DNA of 63,757 nt, from positions 1 through 63,757 of the forward strand of contig CAMKJU010000012.1 of NCBI GenBank assembly GCA_946413265.1. Reading direction: 5' to 3'. The notes beneath the pieces are model-generated. The model had not been told where the DNA came from. It worked only from the letters and a program-made list of their open reading frames with translations, and did not search any database. The stretch's first letter is position 1, and the number at the start of each line of letters is the position of its first letter. Positions 16,071-24,598 of the stretch are shown here, in pieces. Both the position numbers and the translations under genes were made by a program. Source of the DNA: an uncultured Lentisphaerota bacterium. GTDB lineage: Bacteria > Verrucomicrobiota > Kiritimatiellia > RFP12 > UBA1067.

Positions 16071-17483
16071 TTACGGACCAACGACAAAGAAGCCATCATG
16101 ACTTGCATAATCCATCCATCGAATAAATATATCATAAAGAGCGACGATGTCATGGCGATGTTTGAATAGGCTCTTTTTCTTAGCTTCATCATAGTCTTCC
16201 GGCTCCGCTGACTCATCGTGATCCCACGCAAACGATGAACGCATCAGGCGATCCGCTAGTCTACCCAACGCAAGATCAGTTGGATTTCGCCTGACAATTT
16301 CTCTGACTTCTTTCATCCGGTCCATAATCCTCTGAACCTCTTCTGCCCTCACATAGAATTCCTCGTAGTAATGTTCCCAGTAGGATGGTATTATTTCACC
16401 GATCACATCCAGAATGACACTTGCCTTATCCTCATCGCCAAATCGAATTGTAGACAGATCCATCACTGGATCATACCAAGCACCATCATAGGACAACCAA
16501 AACGCCACCTCACTATGCGGGTCGTCTGGTCGTTTGCCATATACAATGTCCAATCCATGCCGCGCAATCAACTTCGACAGCTTATAGCTATTTACAAATC
16601 TATCGGCCAGATTTCTTTCAATCGACCCCGTGATAAGCTCTTCACTATAATGTAGTCTAGATTGAATGTGTTCCAGTTCACCTTGAGGCATCAGGGCAAT
16701 AGCCTTTCGTGTCTTCCATATTCCGCATCTATTCAGCTTCTCTATTTTGGGTTCTCCGTCCTTCATCCAGCCAATCCATTCAGGACTCTTTCCGACTCCT
16801 TCAAGAATAAATTCGAACCGAAACACATCTTTTCGCCACACTGAAAAACATGCATTTGTACAGGACACTTCGTCGCCAAGCTCACATGCGACTCCCTTTA
16901 GAATTGAATCGAAAAGCCTGAGAAGCTCTCTAAAGTCGCCTCGTAGTGCAGTAACACTCACGGTAACCCTTGACCACCAACCCGTATAGTCTTCCTCAAT
17001 CTTAAAGTAACCGATCCTTGCTGCATAGCGCCTTTGCGGAAGAAACTTTTTGATTATCGCCGCACGGTATTTTCTATATGCCTGCCGAGCCGTTACGAAA
17101 TTCTCTTCAGGCAGGTCTGATTTGGACGAGATCTCCTTCATGTCGCGTTCGGCATCGTAGAGTGAAACATCGGGCTCGTCATACAAAAGCTTGCCGAGCG
17201 CAAGAGCAACGGCACGGGCATGCGGATAGTCCGTCATGGCGCATATTGCCGCGATTTCGTGACCGTCTATACGCACTTGCCGAAACTGGCATCGTCCTTC
17301 TGACTTCTCCTTCAATTCCGGATCACCTTTCAGTTTCGCCAGAATGCGCGGGACGTCGAACGGCTCCGCAGTTTCGTCTCCCTTTGGCAAATGCCATGCA
17401 TCGCCGTTGCGCTTCTCCGTGTCACGACGGTAGGTCGTCCACCTATCTGGCATCGACTTGCTGATGTAGAACACATACTTCAT
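16071..17483 (-). CDS. unrecognised 470-residue protein heading the ankyrin operon
   Basis: A soluble protein, MKYVFYISKSMPDRWTTYRR, with many aromatic and charged residues (DYTGWWSRVTVSVTALRGDF, FEFILEGVGKSPEWIGWMKD, PSYWEHYYEEFYVRAEEVQR) and no signal peptide, membrane helix or familiar catalytic motif. It is separated from the first ankyrin gene by 16 bases and heads the operon; a GGTAGAAT box at 17566-17571 may be its -10. Because ankyrin genes follow it directly, it may be the partner they bind. No family is recognised and no function is claimed. Confidence 0.6.
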   Translation of the reverse strand: MKYVFYISKSMPDRWTTYRRDTEKRNGDAWHLPKGDETAEPFDVPRILAKLKGDPELKEKSEGRCQFRQVRIDGHEIAAICAMTDYPHARAVALALGKLLYDEPDVSLYDAERDMKEISSKSDLPEENFVTARQAYRKYRAAIIKKFLPQRRYAARIGYFKIEEDYTGWWSRVTVSVTALRGDFRELLRLFDSILKGVACELGDEVSCTNACFSVWRKDVFRFEFILEGVGKSPEWIGWMKDGEPKIEKLNRCGIWKTRKAIALMPQGELEHIQSRLHYSEELITGSIERNLADRFVNSYKLSKLIARHGLDIVYGKRPDDPHSEVAFWLSYDGAWYDPVMDLSTIRFGDEDKASVILDVIGEIIPSYWEHYYEEFYVRAEEVQRIMDRMKEVREIVRRNPTDLALGRLADRLMRSSFAWDHDESAEPEDYDEAKKKSLFKHRHDIVALYDIFIRWMDYASHDGFFVVGP

Positions 17484-17612
17484 TACTTTAAGGTCTTTCC
17501 TTCAATTCGCGTATTCGCCTTACGACGAAAGTGCGGGAACCATACCTTTCGGGTTGGTTGCCGATATTCTACCAGAAACATGCCTTGAAAATGTCAATCC
17601 CCAATTGACATT

Positions 17613-18257
17613 TCAGGCGATGTCGATCGGCTCGCAACCACAAAGAACAAGCAAGTCGTTTATGTCAAAAAGGTTTAATATCTTGTTTGAGAGGCAATAG
17701 GCGAAAACCTGCGATTCCATGTCGGTGCCTCCAAATGCATAACCAGCTGCCTTTATGAAGTTCTCAGATTCTTCCCTTGTCAACCGAAGCCCGACGCAAA
17801 GCTGAAACACCGTTCGCCGTGAGACCCTGGTCATCGGATCTGATATGATTCGAGAATACACCTGACGGCTAACGCCTGCGTTCTTGTAGCAAACACTCGC
17901 CTTGCCGTCGCATCTGTCACCGACTAACTGCATCAATAGACGGCCGAAGGACTTGTTTTCTTTCACCATCTTGAGGATTTCCGCGCGGCGCTCTTCAAGA
18001 GTAGGCTCGCGCCCTCTTATACTGAATCGCATACCGCTCCATCTGGCCTCAGCTTCAGCAACCGCAGCATCAACAAGTCTCTTTATGGCAGAATATGCAG
18101 TCGCAATCCGTTCGCCACCCATGCGTTCAACAGGCGTCGGCATCACTTCCTGCTGAAGTTGCAGTTCCAGTTCATGAAGCATGACGGGATCAGGTTTGAT
18201 ATCCAGCAGGAGAGCCACATCATCGCCATCGCGATTATCCAGTGTTTTTTCGAACAT
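17613..18257 (-). CDS. predicted helix-turn-helix regulator
   Basis: A 214-residue protein starting MFEKTLDNRDGDDVALLLDI. The C-terminal third, CDGKASVCYKNAGVSRQVYSR followed by SRRTVFQLCVGLRLTREESE and FIKAAGYAFG, has the helix spacing of an XRE-like or HTH DNA-binding domain often seen next to abortive-infection genes. The ATG at 18257 is preceded by AAGGAATAAGGAC; a longer frame from 18329 runs through the TATAAT at 18300-18305 and was rejected. It lies upstream of the ankyrin operon on the same strand and may regulate it. Confidence 0.6.
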   Translation of the reverse strand: MFEKTLDNRDGDDVALLLDIKPDPVMLHELELQLQQEVMPTPVERMGGERIATAYSAIKRLVDAAVAEAEARWSGMRFSIRGREPTLEERRAEILKMVKENKSFGRLLMQLVGDRCDGKASVCYKNAGVSRQVYSRIISDPMTRVSRRTVFQLCVGLRLTREESENFIKAAGYAFGGTDMESQVFAYCLSNKILNLFDINDLLVLCGCEPIDIA

Positions 18258-18299
18258 GTCCTTATTCCTTATTATGCGAACAAAATGAACAACAGTGCG

Positions 18300-18305
18300 A
18301 TTATA
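18300..18305 (-). promoter_or_regulatory. extended -10 box of the regulator gene
   Basis: GTGGTATAATCG on the minus strand; predicted start near 18293, leader of about 36 bases before the ATG at 18257. No clear -35. Confidence 0.6.
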
Positions 18306-18338
18306 CCACATCGCCCATGCATCACTCATCTCAAATTC

Positions 18339-18854
18339 TTAAGAAGAATATGCTTCATCCTCCAGCATGCCACCCAGCACCTCGGCGAGGAAGAGGCGAC
18401 TGCGGGACTGGATGCCGGGGGATTTGCTTTCGCGCGGGCCGGCGACGTTGAGGACAAATGGCACGGGATGCGCGGCGACGAAGAACTGGCCGAGCCACTT
18501 ACGCACCTTGCCGACGGCATCCGCCTCGCCGAACGAAACGACGAAATGCGACTTCATCATGTTCATGCAAAAGTCGCGCGTTCTCAGCGTGCCGCCGCTG
18601 ATCGGATAGACATCGGTCAGGATCAGCGTCGCGTGGGAGTCTGCGACGTTCTGCCGCGTCCGCACGATGTAGTTCGCGCTCGCGTGCTCCTGCATGCGCA
18701 TGCGGAATCGCTCGGGGACGGTCCCGTTCTCCGCGCGCCAGCCCTTCGGCACCCAGCCGCCCCAAACAAGGCCGAGACCAAGGGCCGCCTCAAGCGCCCC
18801 TTGGTCAACGCCGGTCTGTCCGCCAGACACGATTTTCAGTTCTTGCCTTGTCAT
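18339..18854 (-). CDS. SLOG-fold putative molybdenum-carrier-like protein
   Basis: A 171-residue protein beginning MTRQELKIVSGGQTGVDQGA, with GGWVPKGWRAENGTVPERF and TLILTDVYPISGGTLRT: these are the signatures of the cytokinin-riboside-phosphorylase-like SLOG superfamily members annotated as putative molybdenum carrier (cpSLOG). Members bind nucleotide-like ligands; a link to molybdenum is only an annotation tradition, while several SLOG proteins act as sensors in defence and stress systems. The GAGG ribosome-binding site follows the stop of an upstream 71-residue gene by a few bases, so the two form a pair. Confidence 0.75.
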   Translation of the reverse strand: MTRQELKIVSGGQTGVDQGALEAALGLGLVWGGWVPKGWRAENGTVPERFRMRMQEHASANYIVRTRQNVADSHATLILTDVYPISGGTLRTRDFCMNMMKSHFVVSFGEADAVGKVRKWLGQFFVAAHPVPFVLNVAGPRESKSPGIQSRSRLFLAEVLGGMLEDEAYSS

Positions 18855-18863
18855 TGTCGTTCC

Positions 18864-19079
18864 TCACTTTATCCAATCTTTATAAGCGTCAGGACATGAA
18901 CCTTTGGGCCGTGCCGAAAGGACATAGTCGCAGATATTGTAGCTGCAATAAAACTTTCGATAACATCGCCCAGACGGAACGTCTGCCGCCCGTCGAACAA
19001 TATGATTGGCATATCTTTTGCCAAATTTCCTACCCGACTGATCCGTCAACCAGCCGCGATGTCTGAAAGAACGACTCAT
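18864..19079 (-). CDS. small basic protein paired with the SLOG gene
   Basis: A 71-residue basic protein, MSRSFRHRGWLTDQSGRKFG, ending PKGSCPDAYKDWIK, with four cysteines. A strong ribosome-binding site (AAAGGAG, nine bases before the ATG at 19079) supports it, and its stop is ten bases from the next start. It follows the conserved 3' flank of RNA locus A by about 57 bases, so it may be expressed from the same promoter as that RNA. Basic charge and cysteines suggest nucleic-acid or metal binding. No family recognised. Confidence 0.6.
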   Translation of the reverse strand: MSRSFRHRGWLTDQSGRKFGKRYANHIVRRAADVPSGRCYRKFYCSYNICDYVLSARPKGSCPDAYKDWIK

Positions 19080-19135
19080 ACCAGCATACTCCTTTCAAAA
19101 TTTTTTCCCTTAGAAGAACCAATCGTCCCCTTGTG

Positions 19136-19680
19136 ATTGCGTGATGAGGAATAAGGGCGGCTGGCTTTATCCCGTACCCAGAGTACGGTGCGGGTAACCA
19201 TTCCCGCCAGAATTGTGGTTGAAACCAGCCTAACACCTCAAGACACAAAGTAGAAGCGAGGAATGAAACGCCTTGGCATGAATGACTTCGAATCACAGGT
19301 TGAAACCAAAGCAGGCACCTCGCAAAATCAAGACCCGAGAGGAATAAAATGTTCTGGCCAGCGCGGGATATGAACAAATGTCCACCCCCGCAAACGCGGA
19401 TTTTCACTCCGCTGCTTCTCTAAGCTAGGTTGAAACCAGAAACCAACACCTCGCAGGAAATTCGCAAAGGAACGACAAGCTTTCAAAGACCGATGCCGCC
19501 GTGAGACGGCGTAACTTTACGAGCAAGATTCATGCCAACGAAGAGGTTCAAGGACTTAAGACGTAAGACTCCAGACATCGACAGGGTAAAAAGCACATAT
19601 TTCGCACGAAAACCCCGCCTTTCGTGCATTACCACAAATCGCAGTCTGGCTTCGATTTGTTCCGCACCATAATCTCATTT
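19136..19680 (-). ncRNA. Y-RNA-like locus A (YrlA-type core at 19159-19230)
   Basis: Transcribed from the minus strand, as judged by conservation with locus B beside the Rsr gene. The core pairs GGCTGG with CCAGCC (19159-19164 with 19225-19230) and encloses two hairpins, GCGGG/CCCGC and CCGTAC/GTACGG, the same layout as locus B with compensating base changes. It is followed by the conserved TTATTCCTCATCACGCAATC. Upstream are three copies of a unit GAGGTG...TGGTTTCAAC (GTTGAAACCA on the plus strand at 19218, 19299 and 19429). Both loci begin near GATTATGGTGCGGAA. True transcript ends are not known. Confidence 0.6.
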
Positions 19681-19762
19681 TCAAAGGAATGAACACCCAA
19701 TCAATAATTGCTATCTTTTAGGATAGGTCATATTCTTGCCTATAACTTCACGCTCCCGTTTT

Positions 19763-19864
19763 TTGCTTTCGCTACTTGGAGATAGGGAGACTTGGAGTTT
19801 GTGAGTCTTTGTTGAAGCTTTCCCCCAACCTCCGAAACTCCGAACCTCCCAGCAGCGAAAGCAA
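19763..19864. repeat. 102-bp imperfect inverted repeat, family 1 copy A
   Basis: Ends TTGCTTTCGCT and AGCGAAAGCAA; the arms carry repeated GGGAG/GGAG motifs. A second copy of the same length lies at 32955-33055. It is probably a MITE- or REP-like element or a structured RNA. Just beyond it the 20-mer GATAATCATGTCAATCCTGT is tandemly duplicated (19892-19931). Confidence 0.65.
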
Positions 19865-19915
19865 AGGATTTTCTTGCAACTACCTCTCCTGATAATCATG
19901 TCAATCCTGTGATAA

Positions 19916-20949
19916 TCATGTCAATCCTGTCAAAAAGAAATCCTCAACAATACTCTTGTGCCAAACGCAGACCATCGGACTGTTATCGATCTTCCGCTTC
20001 CCGAATTTCGACACAGAGAATCCCGCACCCGGATCGTTGATGTCCACACGCGGATCAATGAACCTCACCTCCCCGTTGTTGCGTCGATGAAGGTGTTGCG
20101 GCCAGGCTTGAAGTCATAGACCATGTACTGGTCGTTGTAGGCGATCTTCCGCGCCGACGGCGCGAAGGCCGCGCTGGAATCGTCGCTGTCGGTTGTATCG
20201 AAATCATCCGCACTTTGTCGGTCCCACGCCTCGTCGTAAATCTTGAAATGCCGATTCGCCTTGTTCAGCGCCTCAACTATCTGCCCCTCACTCGGCGCGA
20301 TAATGTGCCCGTCCGCATCCGTCTTCGGCGTCACGAGCGGCTGTTCGAGAATCAGATAGAACTGGTCATACCCGTTGTTGTCCCATACGGCGATATCACG
20401 AAGGATGTATGCGTCCTTCGGAAAAAGATAGTTGTGATAGACGAGCTTGGCCAGCTCGGACTTGACGCCGTCCAGACTGTAGACAGAAAGCTTGCGAACT
20501 TTTACGACCGTACCGTCGCCCGCAGCATAGACGCTGCTCTCGGCACCTCGGTCAAAATACTTGTGTTCCCCTGCCGCTATTTCTTTGGGGTCACCCTCAT
20601 AGCGCGTTGCCATTCGCCGGAGGTATCCCAACCAGCCGCCGCTCTGCGAATGCGTTCCGCCCTCGCTTCTGCCGACCGCTTCCGTTCCTCCGGCGTAAAC
20701 GTCGGGGGATTCCAACGATAGGATGTAGTTCCATAGTCTTTCATGTACAACTTCTCCTGAGGCGGCGGCTTCTTCCTTGGTGAAGCGCGGATGCTTCAAC
20801 TCACCAGTCCCCAGCCCGCGCATCACCGCAGTCAGCCGTTTTTGGTCCACGGCGGAAAGTTTACCATTATCCTTCCCCGCCGTCAATTCCAAGATCGAAC
20901 TAGGACAGTTGTCACTTCCCTCCCCAGCGAGCGCGGAGAACCGCCCCAA
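19916..20949 (-). pseudogene. truncated, frameshifted phage-type polyvalent protein kinase-like fragment
   Basis: The frame 20065-20949 encodes a 294-residue fragment with a kinase-like start, GAESSVYAAGDGTVVKVRKL, and ILRDIAVWDNNGYDQFYLIL, as in the kinase-like domain of phage polyvalent proteins. It ends FIDATTGR at a stop, but in the next frame the sequence continues GEVRFIDPRVDINDPGAGFS and FGKRKIDNSPMV to 19916, so one base has been lost near 20072. The 5' end begins inside a palindromic repeat, with only a TTG as start. Residue of a mobile element beside the Rsr gene. Confidence 0.65.
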
Positions 20950-20952
20950 TTC

Positions 20953-21034
20953 GGGGTGGCGGGGCTTTGCCCCCGCAGCTTCCCAGCGGGCTTAAGCCCG
21001 CTGGACATTTGCGGGCAAAGATGCCCGCCACCCC
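20953..21034. repeat. 82-bp palindromic repeat with perfect 22-bp centre
   Basis: Outer arms GGGGTGGCGGGGC... and ...GCCCGCCACCCC surround the perfect palindrome CCAGCGGGCTTAAGCCCGCTGG (20983-21004). It lies between the Rsr stop codon and the polyvalent-protein fragment, whose 5' end it replaces. It may also act as a terminator for the Rsr gene. Confidence 0.75.
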
Positions 21035-21044
21035 AAGTGAAATT

Positions 21045-22703
21045 TCAAATCGCCCGCGCTCCAAAGGCACGTTGTTTCAAGCAAGTTGTTTTTCTCTTCT
21101 CCAGCACGAACTTCATGTAGTCGATCACGGAGTCGTTCCAGCCGAAGATCTGATACACGTTCAGCCTCTTCGCCTCAGCCTCGGGGATGGGAGAGGTCAT
21201 GTAGCTGTCGCCGCGGAGGACGAACGCAACCGCCTTAGGATGGCGCTTGTGGTAGTTCTTCCACGTCGCCAACCAGCCGGTGCCGTATTCCTCCGTGTCC
21301 GTGAGGAACACGGCGTAGTCCGTGTCGATGCCCTTCTTGAGCATGTAGTTCACGGCCGTCTCCATGTACGTACCGCCATAGACCATGTCCGTAATCGCCT
21401 TGATGTGCGTCATCACCGAATCGGCGCGCGGCACGCGGTAGGGCCTCACGCCCGTGTCCCACGGCAGCACCGTCACGTTCTCGAGCCCCTTCACGAAGAA
21501 ACCCACGAACATCGCGCTCACGGTCGCGTAGGTGAGGACGGAGGACCCGCCAATGCGCGAAGACATGGAACCGGACACGTCCGGCGCTATGACCCACCGC
21601 TTGCCCGCGAACGCGCTCCAGTCGTAGGACTGCGCGTACTCGTTCATCACCTCGGCGAGGTGATCAATGAGGAACTTCTCTTCAACAGGGAAGTCCTGAG
21701 ACGCCTCGTTCCCCGAGGCGAATGCATCCGCAAACGGCTTATTCCCCACGTCAGCACCAGACGCTGCCCTCTTGGCGCATGCCATTTCCGACGTAAACGC
21801 CAGATACGCCGTGTAGAGGCGGAACGGGAACACCTTCGCCTTCTTGAGCACCTCCACGTTCACCTTCGCCTTGAGCAGCTCGGGCGTCAGCACGCCCTCG
21901 CGCAGGAACTTCGCAAGGTACTTCACGAAGCGCATCACGGGCGAGCGCTTCGCAACGGCCGCCCAGAGCGCCTTGTCGAACTTGCCATAGTAGGCCGTGA
22001 GCGAGTTGACATCCAGGTTGTGCGCATCGAGGATCCGCGCCGCGGACGCGAGGTCGCCCGCCTCCACCGCGGACACGAAATCGCGGTGTGCGGCGAGGTC
22101 GGGATACTCCGCATACGCCTTCTCCAGCTTCTCCGCGGAATTGCCCTTCACGTCCGAATAGGCGTTGAGGATGTAGGCGTAGATCGAATCCTCGCCCTTG
22201 AAGCGGGAGAGGCGGATCGCGTCCGCAATCTGTTTGCGGTACTTCTGCGCGTAGTAGGGGTTCGTGTTGGACGCGATCCAGTCCGCGATGGCGGTCTTGA
22301 GGGAACGGCCGAAGCCGCGCACCGTCTTCGCGACCTCAATGAAGTCCACGAGGTCGTTGCCGGTGAGGATGACCTTCTTGAAGACGTCCTGGAAGAGATG
22401 CGCGTTCTTCTTGGAGAGATAGACGAGACCCAGGATTGGGAATGCGCGGATGAAGCCCTCATTGCGTCCGCGCACGATCGCGGCGGCGAGCGCCTGCGCG
22501 TCCGCCCGCTTGAGGAGCGCGACGGCCTCCTTGGCCGCCTCCTTCGCGTTCGCGTAGAAGGAATTGCCGAGCGTGCCCGTCATCGCCAGCTGCTCCAGGA
22601 GCGCGGCGTCCGACGGCGTCCAGGCTGCGAAGCCCTCCGCGTTGGTCGTGTCTGCGGTGGCGTACGTCGCCACCGTCTTCAGGTTCTCTTTCAGCGTCTT
22701 CAT
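21045..22703 (-). CDS. rsr: Ro60-related RNA-binding protein (TROVE plus vWA)
   Basis: A 552-residue protein. Residues about 10-340 are a TROVE-type helical ring (FAAWTPSDAALLEQLAMTGT, NEGFIRAFPILGLVYLSKKN, TVRGFGRSLKTAIADWI, SPVMRFVKYLAKFL). The C-terminal vWA domain has the metal-binding motif APDVSGSMSS (D375, S377, S379). Bacterial Ro60/Rsr proteins bind Y RNAs and help RNA degradation and quality control with PNPase or in stress. The adjacent tRNA-like RNA locus at 22749-23170 supports this. Start at 22703 chosen from MKTLKENLKT; a GGAG lies 8-9 bases upstream. No RtcB/RtcA RNA-ligase genes are seen beside it. Confidence 0.93.
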   Translation of the reverse strand: MKTLKENLKTVATYATADTTNAEGFAAWTPSDAALLEQLAMTGTLGNSFYANAKEAAKEAVALLKRADAQALAAAIVRGRNEGFIRAFPILGLVYLSKKNAHLFQDVFKKVILTGNDLVDFIEVAKTVRGFGRSLKTAIADWIASNTNPYYAQKYRKQIADAIRLSRFKGEDSIYAYILNAYSDVKGNSAEKLEKAYAEYPDLAAHRDFVSAVEAGDLASAARILDAHNLDVNSLTAYYGKFDKALWAAVAKRSPVMRFVKYLAKFLREGVLTPELLKAKVNVEVLKKAKVFPFRLYTAYLAFTSEMACAKRAASGADVGNKPFADAFASGNEASQDFPVEEKFLIDHLAEVMNEYAQSYDWSAFAGKRWVIAPDVSGSMSSRIGGSSVLTYATVSAMFVGFFVKGLENVTVLPWDTGVRPYRVPRADSVMTHIKAITDMVYGGTYMETAVNYMLKKGIDTDYAVFLTDTEEYGTGWLATWKNYHKRHPKAVAFVLRGDSYMTSPIPEAEAKRLNVYQIFGWNDSVIDYMKFVLEKRKTTCLKQRAFGARAI

Positions 22704-22748
22704 TCGTTATACTCCATTTCTCTTCAAGAAGCCGATCATTCCTTCGCG

Positions 22749-23170
22749 GATTGCGTGATGAGGAATAAAGGGTGGGCTGGAAACTACCATGTTGGAAACA
22801 TGGTACGGGAATCGAACCCGTCATAACCAATGTTGAAACCAGCCGAGCACCTCAAGACACAAAATGAAAGCGAGGAATGAAACGCGTTGGCTATTGCGGT
22901 TTACGAAACCACTACATGAAAAGTTGAAACCAACACAAGCACCTCGCAAGAAATCGCAAAGGAACAATCGACTTGTCAAAGATCATGCCCCCTTTCGGCG
23001 GCGCAATCACTTTAGCACAAGCCGTGCCAACGCGGCGTGTCTGAGGACTTTGAACACCAGGTCCAAGACGTTGGCTGAATGAAAGCAGCTCGTTTCATGT
23101 CAAAATCCTAATTTTTTCGTGAACTCACGCCAAACGCAATCAGACTAAAAATCATTCCGCACCATAATCG
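22749..23170 (-). ncRNA. Y-RNA-like locus B upstream of rsr (core 22775-22844)
   Basis: The core pairs GGCTGG with CCAGCC (22775-22780 with 22839-22844). Inside is a perfect tRNA T-arm mimic, ACGGG TTCGATT CCCGT, and a hairpin ACCATGTT/AACATGGT, as in YrlA-type bacterial Y RNAs with their tRNA-like module. TTATTCCTCATCACGCAATC follows, as in locus A. Two GAGGTG...TGGTTTCAAC units (GTTGAAACCA at 22832 and 22923) lie in it and upstream. It is immediately upstream of and in the same orientation as rsr, the usual arrangement. Boundaries are inferred from the similarity to locus A. Confidence 0.75.
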
Positions 23171-23289
23171 CATTGCACCTCTCCCTCTCATGTATCCACC
23201 CACGCTACATCCTATCCAAAAAAATAGAATCTATCCGAAAGTATTAATTCGAAAATGCCGCCACGCGGGGCACAGGTGTGACAAGGCCA

Positions 23290-24510
23290 TCAAGGTCCAC
23301 GCCTGCATCCGACCACAATGCTTTCGCCGTATCCAAGCGGACGAACCTGCGGCCAAGGAAACGACTTGCCTCCCAGGCGGTCCTTCCGCTCGTACATCTC
23401 CCAGTAGGACTCGCGATTGGACACACCATGGGTGATCTCGTTCTCGTGAGACGGGATCAGGACAGCCTTCGACCTGTCGAACCCCGGCGCAGCCGCACAC
23501 GCGCCGACCATCGCCCTGACGCGGTTCCACGTGGACGCGATGATCACGTCGGCCGGCGGACACTTGGCCAGCATCTTCTCCTTGTCAATGTCAGAGTTGT
23601 CGCCGTTGTGGGCGACCCTTACGCCGTCGATCTCCATCAGATACACGTTGCACGGAACCTTCTTGCCCTGGTGTCCCATGAAGTTCCAGAGCTTGACACC
23701 ATTGATGTCGATTGGCTCCGGGTTGTCGTGCGCCTGCACGATGCAGTTTTGTCCGGCACCGGACACTCCGTCAGGCATCTTCAATTTATCCAACCCGCAC
23801 GGCAACACGACGGGCTTGCCAGCGGCAAGATACGCCGCAATCCCCTTGCCGCAGTAGTGGTCGCCATGCGGGTGCGTCAATACGAACATGTCCGTCAACT
23901 CGACCAGCCGCCGCCAGTCCTTCGGTTTCCAGATGATGAAATCCTTGTTGGGCGCGCACCGGCGGTCGGGCTTGTCGCGGAACAATGGAAGGTTCGTTAC
24001 GTCGATGGCCACCGTGTGCCGCGGACCCTTGATGATGAACCCCATGTTGTAGATGCGCCAGAGGCGCAGTTGTCCCTCTGGAATCTTCGCGTTTACGACC
24101 TCGGCGAACACGCGGTCGCGCGCCGACGCGCAATAGGCGTACACAACCGCATTGAACGCCCGTATATCCTCTAGGGACGCGTCCGTGCTGTAGTTGTCGA
24201 AATGGAGCGGATAGTCGATGATCCTCAGACCGTGCTCGCGCCGCTTGTCGTGGGAATCGCATCCCTCGCTCGCCTTGAGGAGCTCGGTTCCGCGTCCGAT
24301 GGCCAGGTCCATCCACTCCGCCGCGCCCACGGACTTCTCGACGCGGTCCGCGAGGTTGTTTTCGCCCACCTTGCGCGCATACGACACAAGGTCGGCCTTG
24401 AGTTCGGCAACGGGCTTGGCCTTCCAGTCAAAGGCCACCGACGGCAGAACCACCGTTACGCAGAGTGTAACAGCAAGCGTACGACAGCAAGTTTTTGCAA
24501 TCTTAATCAT
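23290..24510 (-). CDS. exported metallo-beta-lactamase-fold protein
   Basis: A 406-residue protein with an N-terminal signal peptide (MIKIAKTCCRTLAVTLCVTV...PSVAFDW). The metal motif LTHPHGDHYCGKGIAAYLAA is the HxHxDH signature, and later HNGDNSDIDKEK and SHENEITHG supply further ligand candidates. It probably acts in the periplasm as a hydrolase. It is the last gene of the secreted-enzyme locus, 88 bases after the 850-residue protein gene; no promoter is evident in the gap. Substrate unknown; lactonase or phosphodiesterase activities are equally possible. Confidence 0.75.
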   Translation of the reverse strand: MIKIAKTCCRTLAVTLCVTVVLPSVAFDWKAKPVAELKADLVSYARKVGENNLADRVEKSVGAAEWMDLAIGRGTELLKASEGCDSHDKRREHGLRIIDYPLHFDNYSTDASLEDIRAFNAVVYAYCASARDRVFAEVVNAKIPEGQLRLWRIYNMGFIIKGPRHTVAIDVTNLPLFRDKPDRRCAPNKDFIIWKPKDWRRLVELTDMFVLTHPHGDHYCGKGIAAYLAAGKPVVLPCGLDKLKMPDGVSGAGQNCIVQAHDNPEPIDINGVKLWNFMGHQGKKVPCNVYLMEIDGVRVAHNGDNSDIDKEKMLAKCPPADVIIASTWNRVRAMVGACAAAPGFDRSKAVLIPSHENEITHGVSNRESYWEMYERKDRLGGKSFPWPQVRPLGYGESIVVGCRRGP

Positions 24511-24598
24511 TCTAGTTATTCCATTCTTTCACTCTTCAGGAGTAATTAGTCATTTCACGCACTCATCCGCGCCCTCTCTTGTGCGCCGATTTGTGAAA

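Noticed and set aside
19030..19407. 125-codon minus-strand frame across the Y-RNA-like locus A
   Set aside because: It overlaps a conserved structured RNA and a supported small gene, is rich in Trp and Cys, and has no ribosome-binding site or homologue in locus B.
19218..22932. CRISPR array suggested by repeated GTTGAAAC
   Set aside because: Only five copies at irregular spacing (81, 130 and 91 bases), the matching core is 10 bases, the flanking sequence is also conserved between loci, and no cas gene is present.
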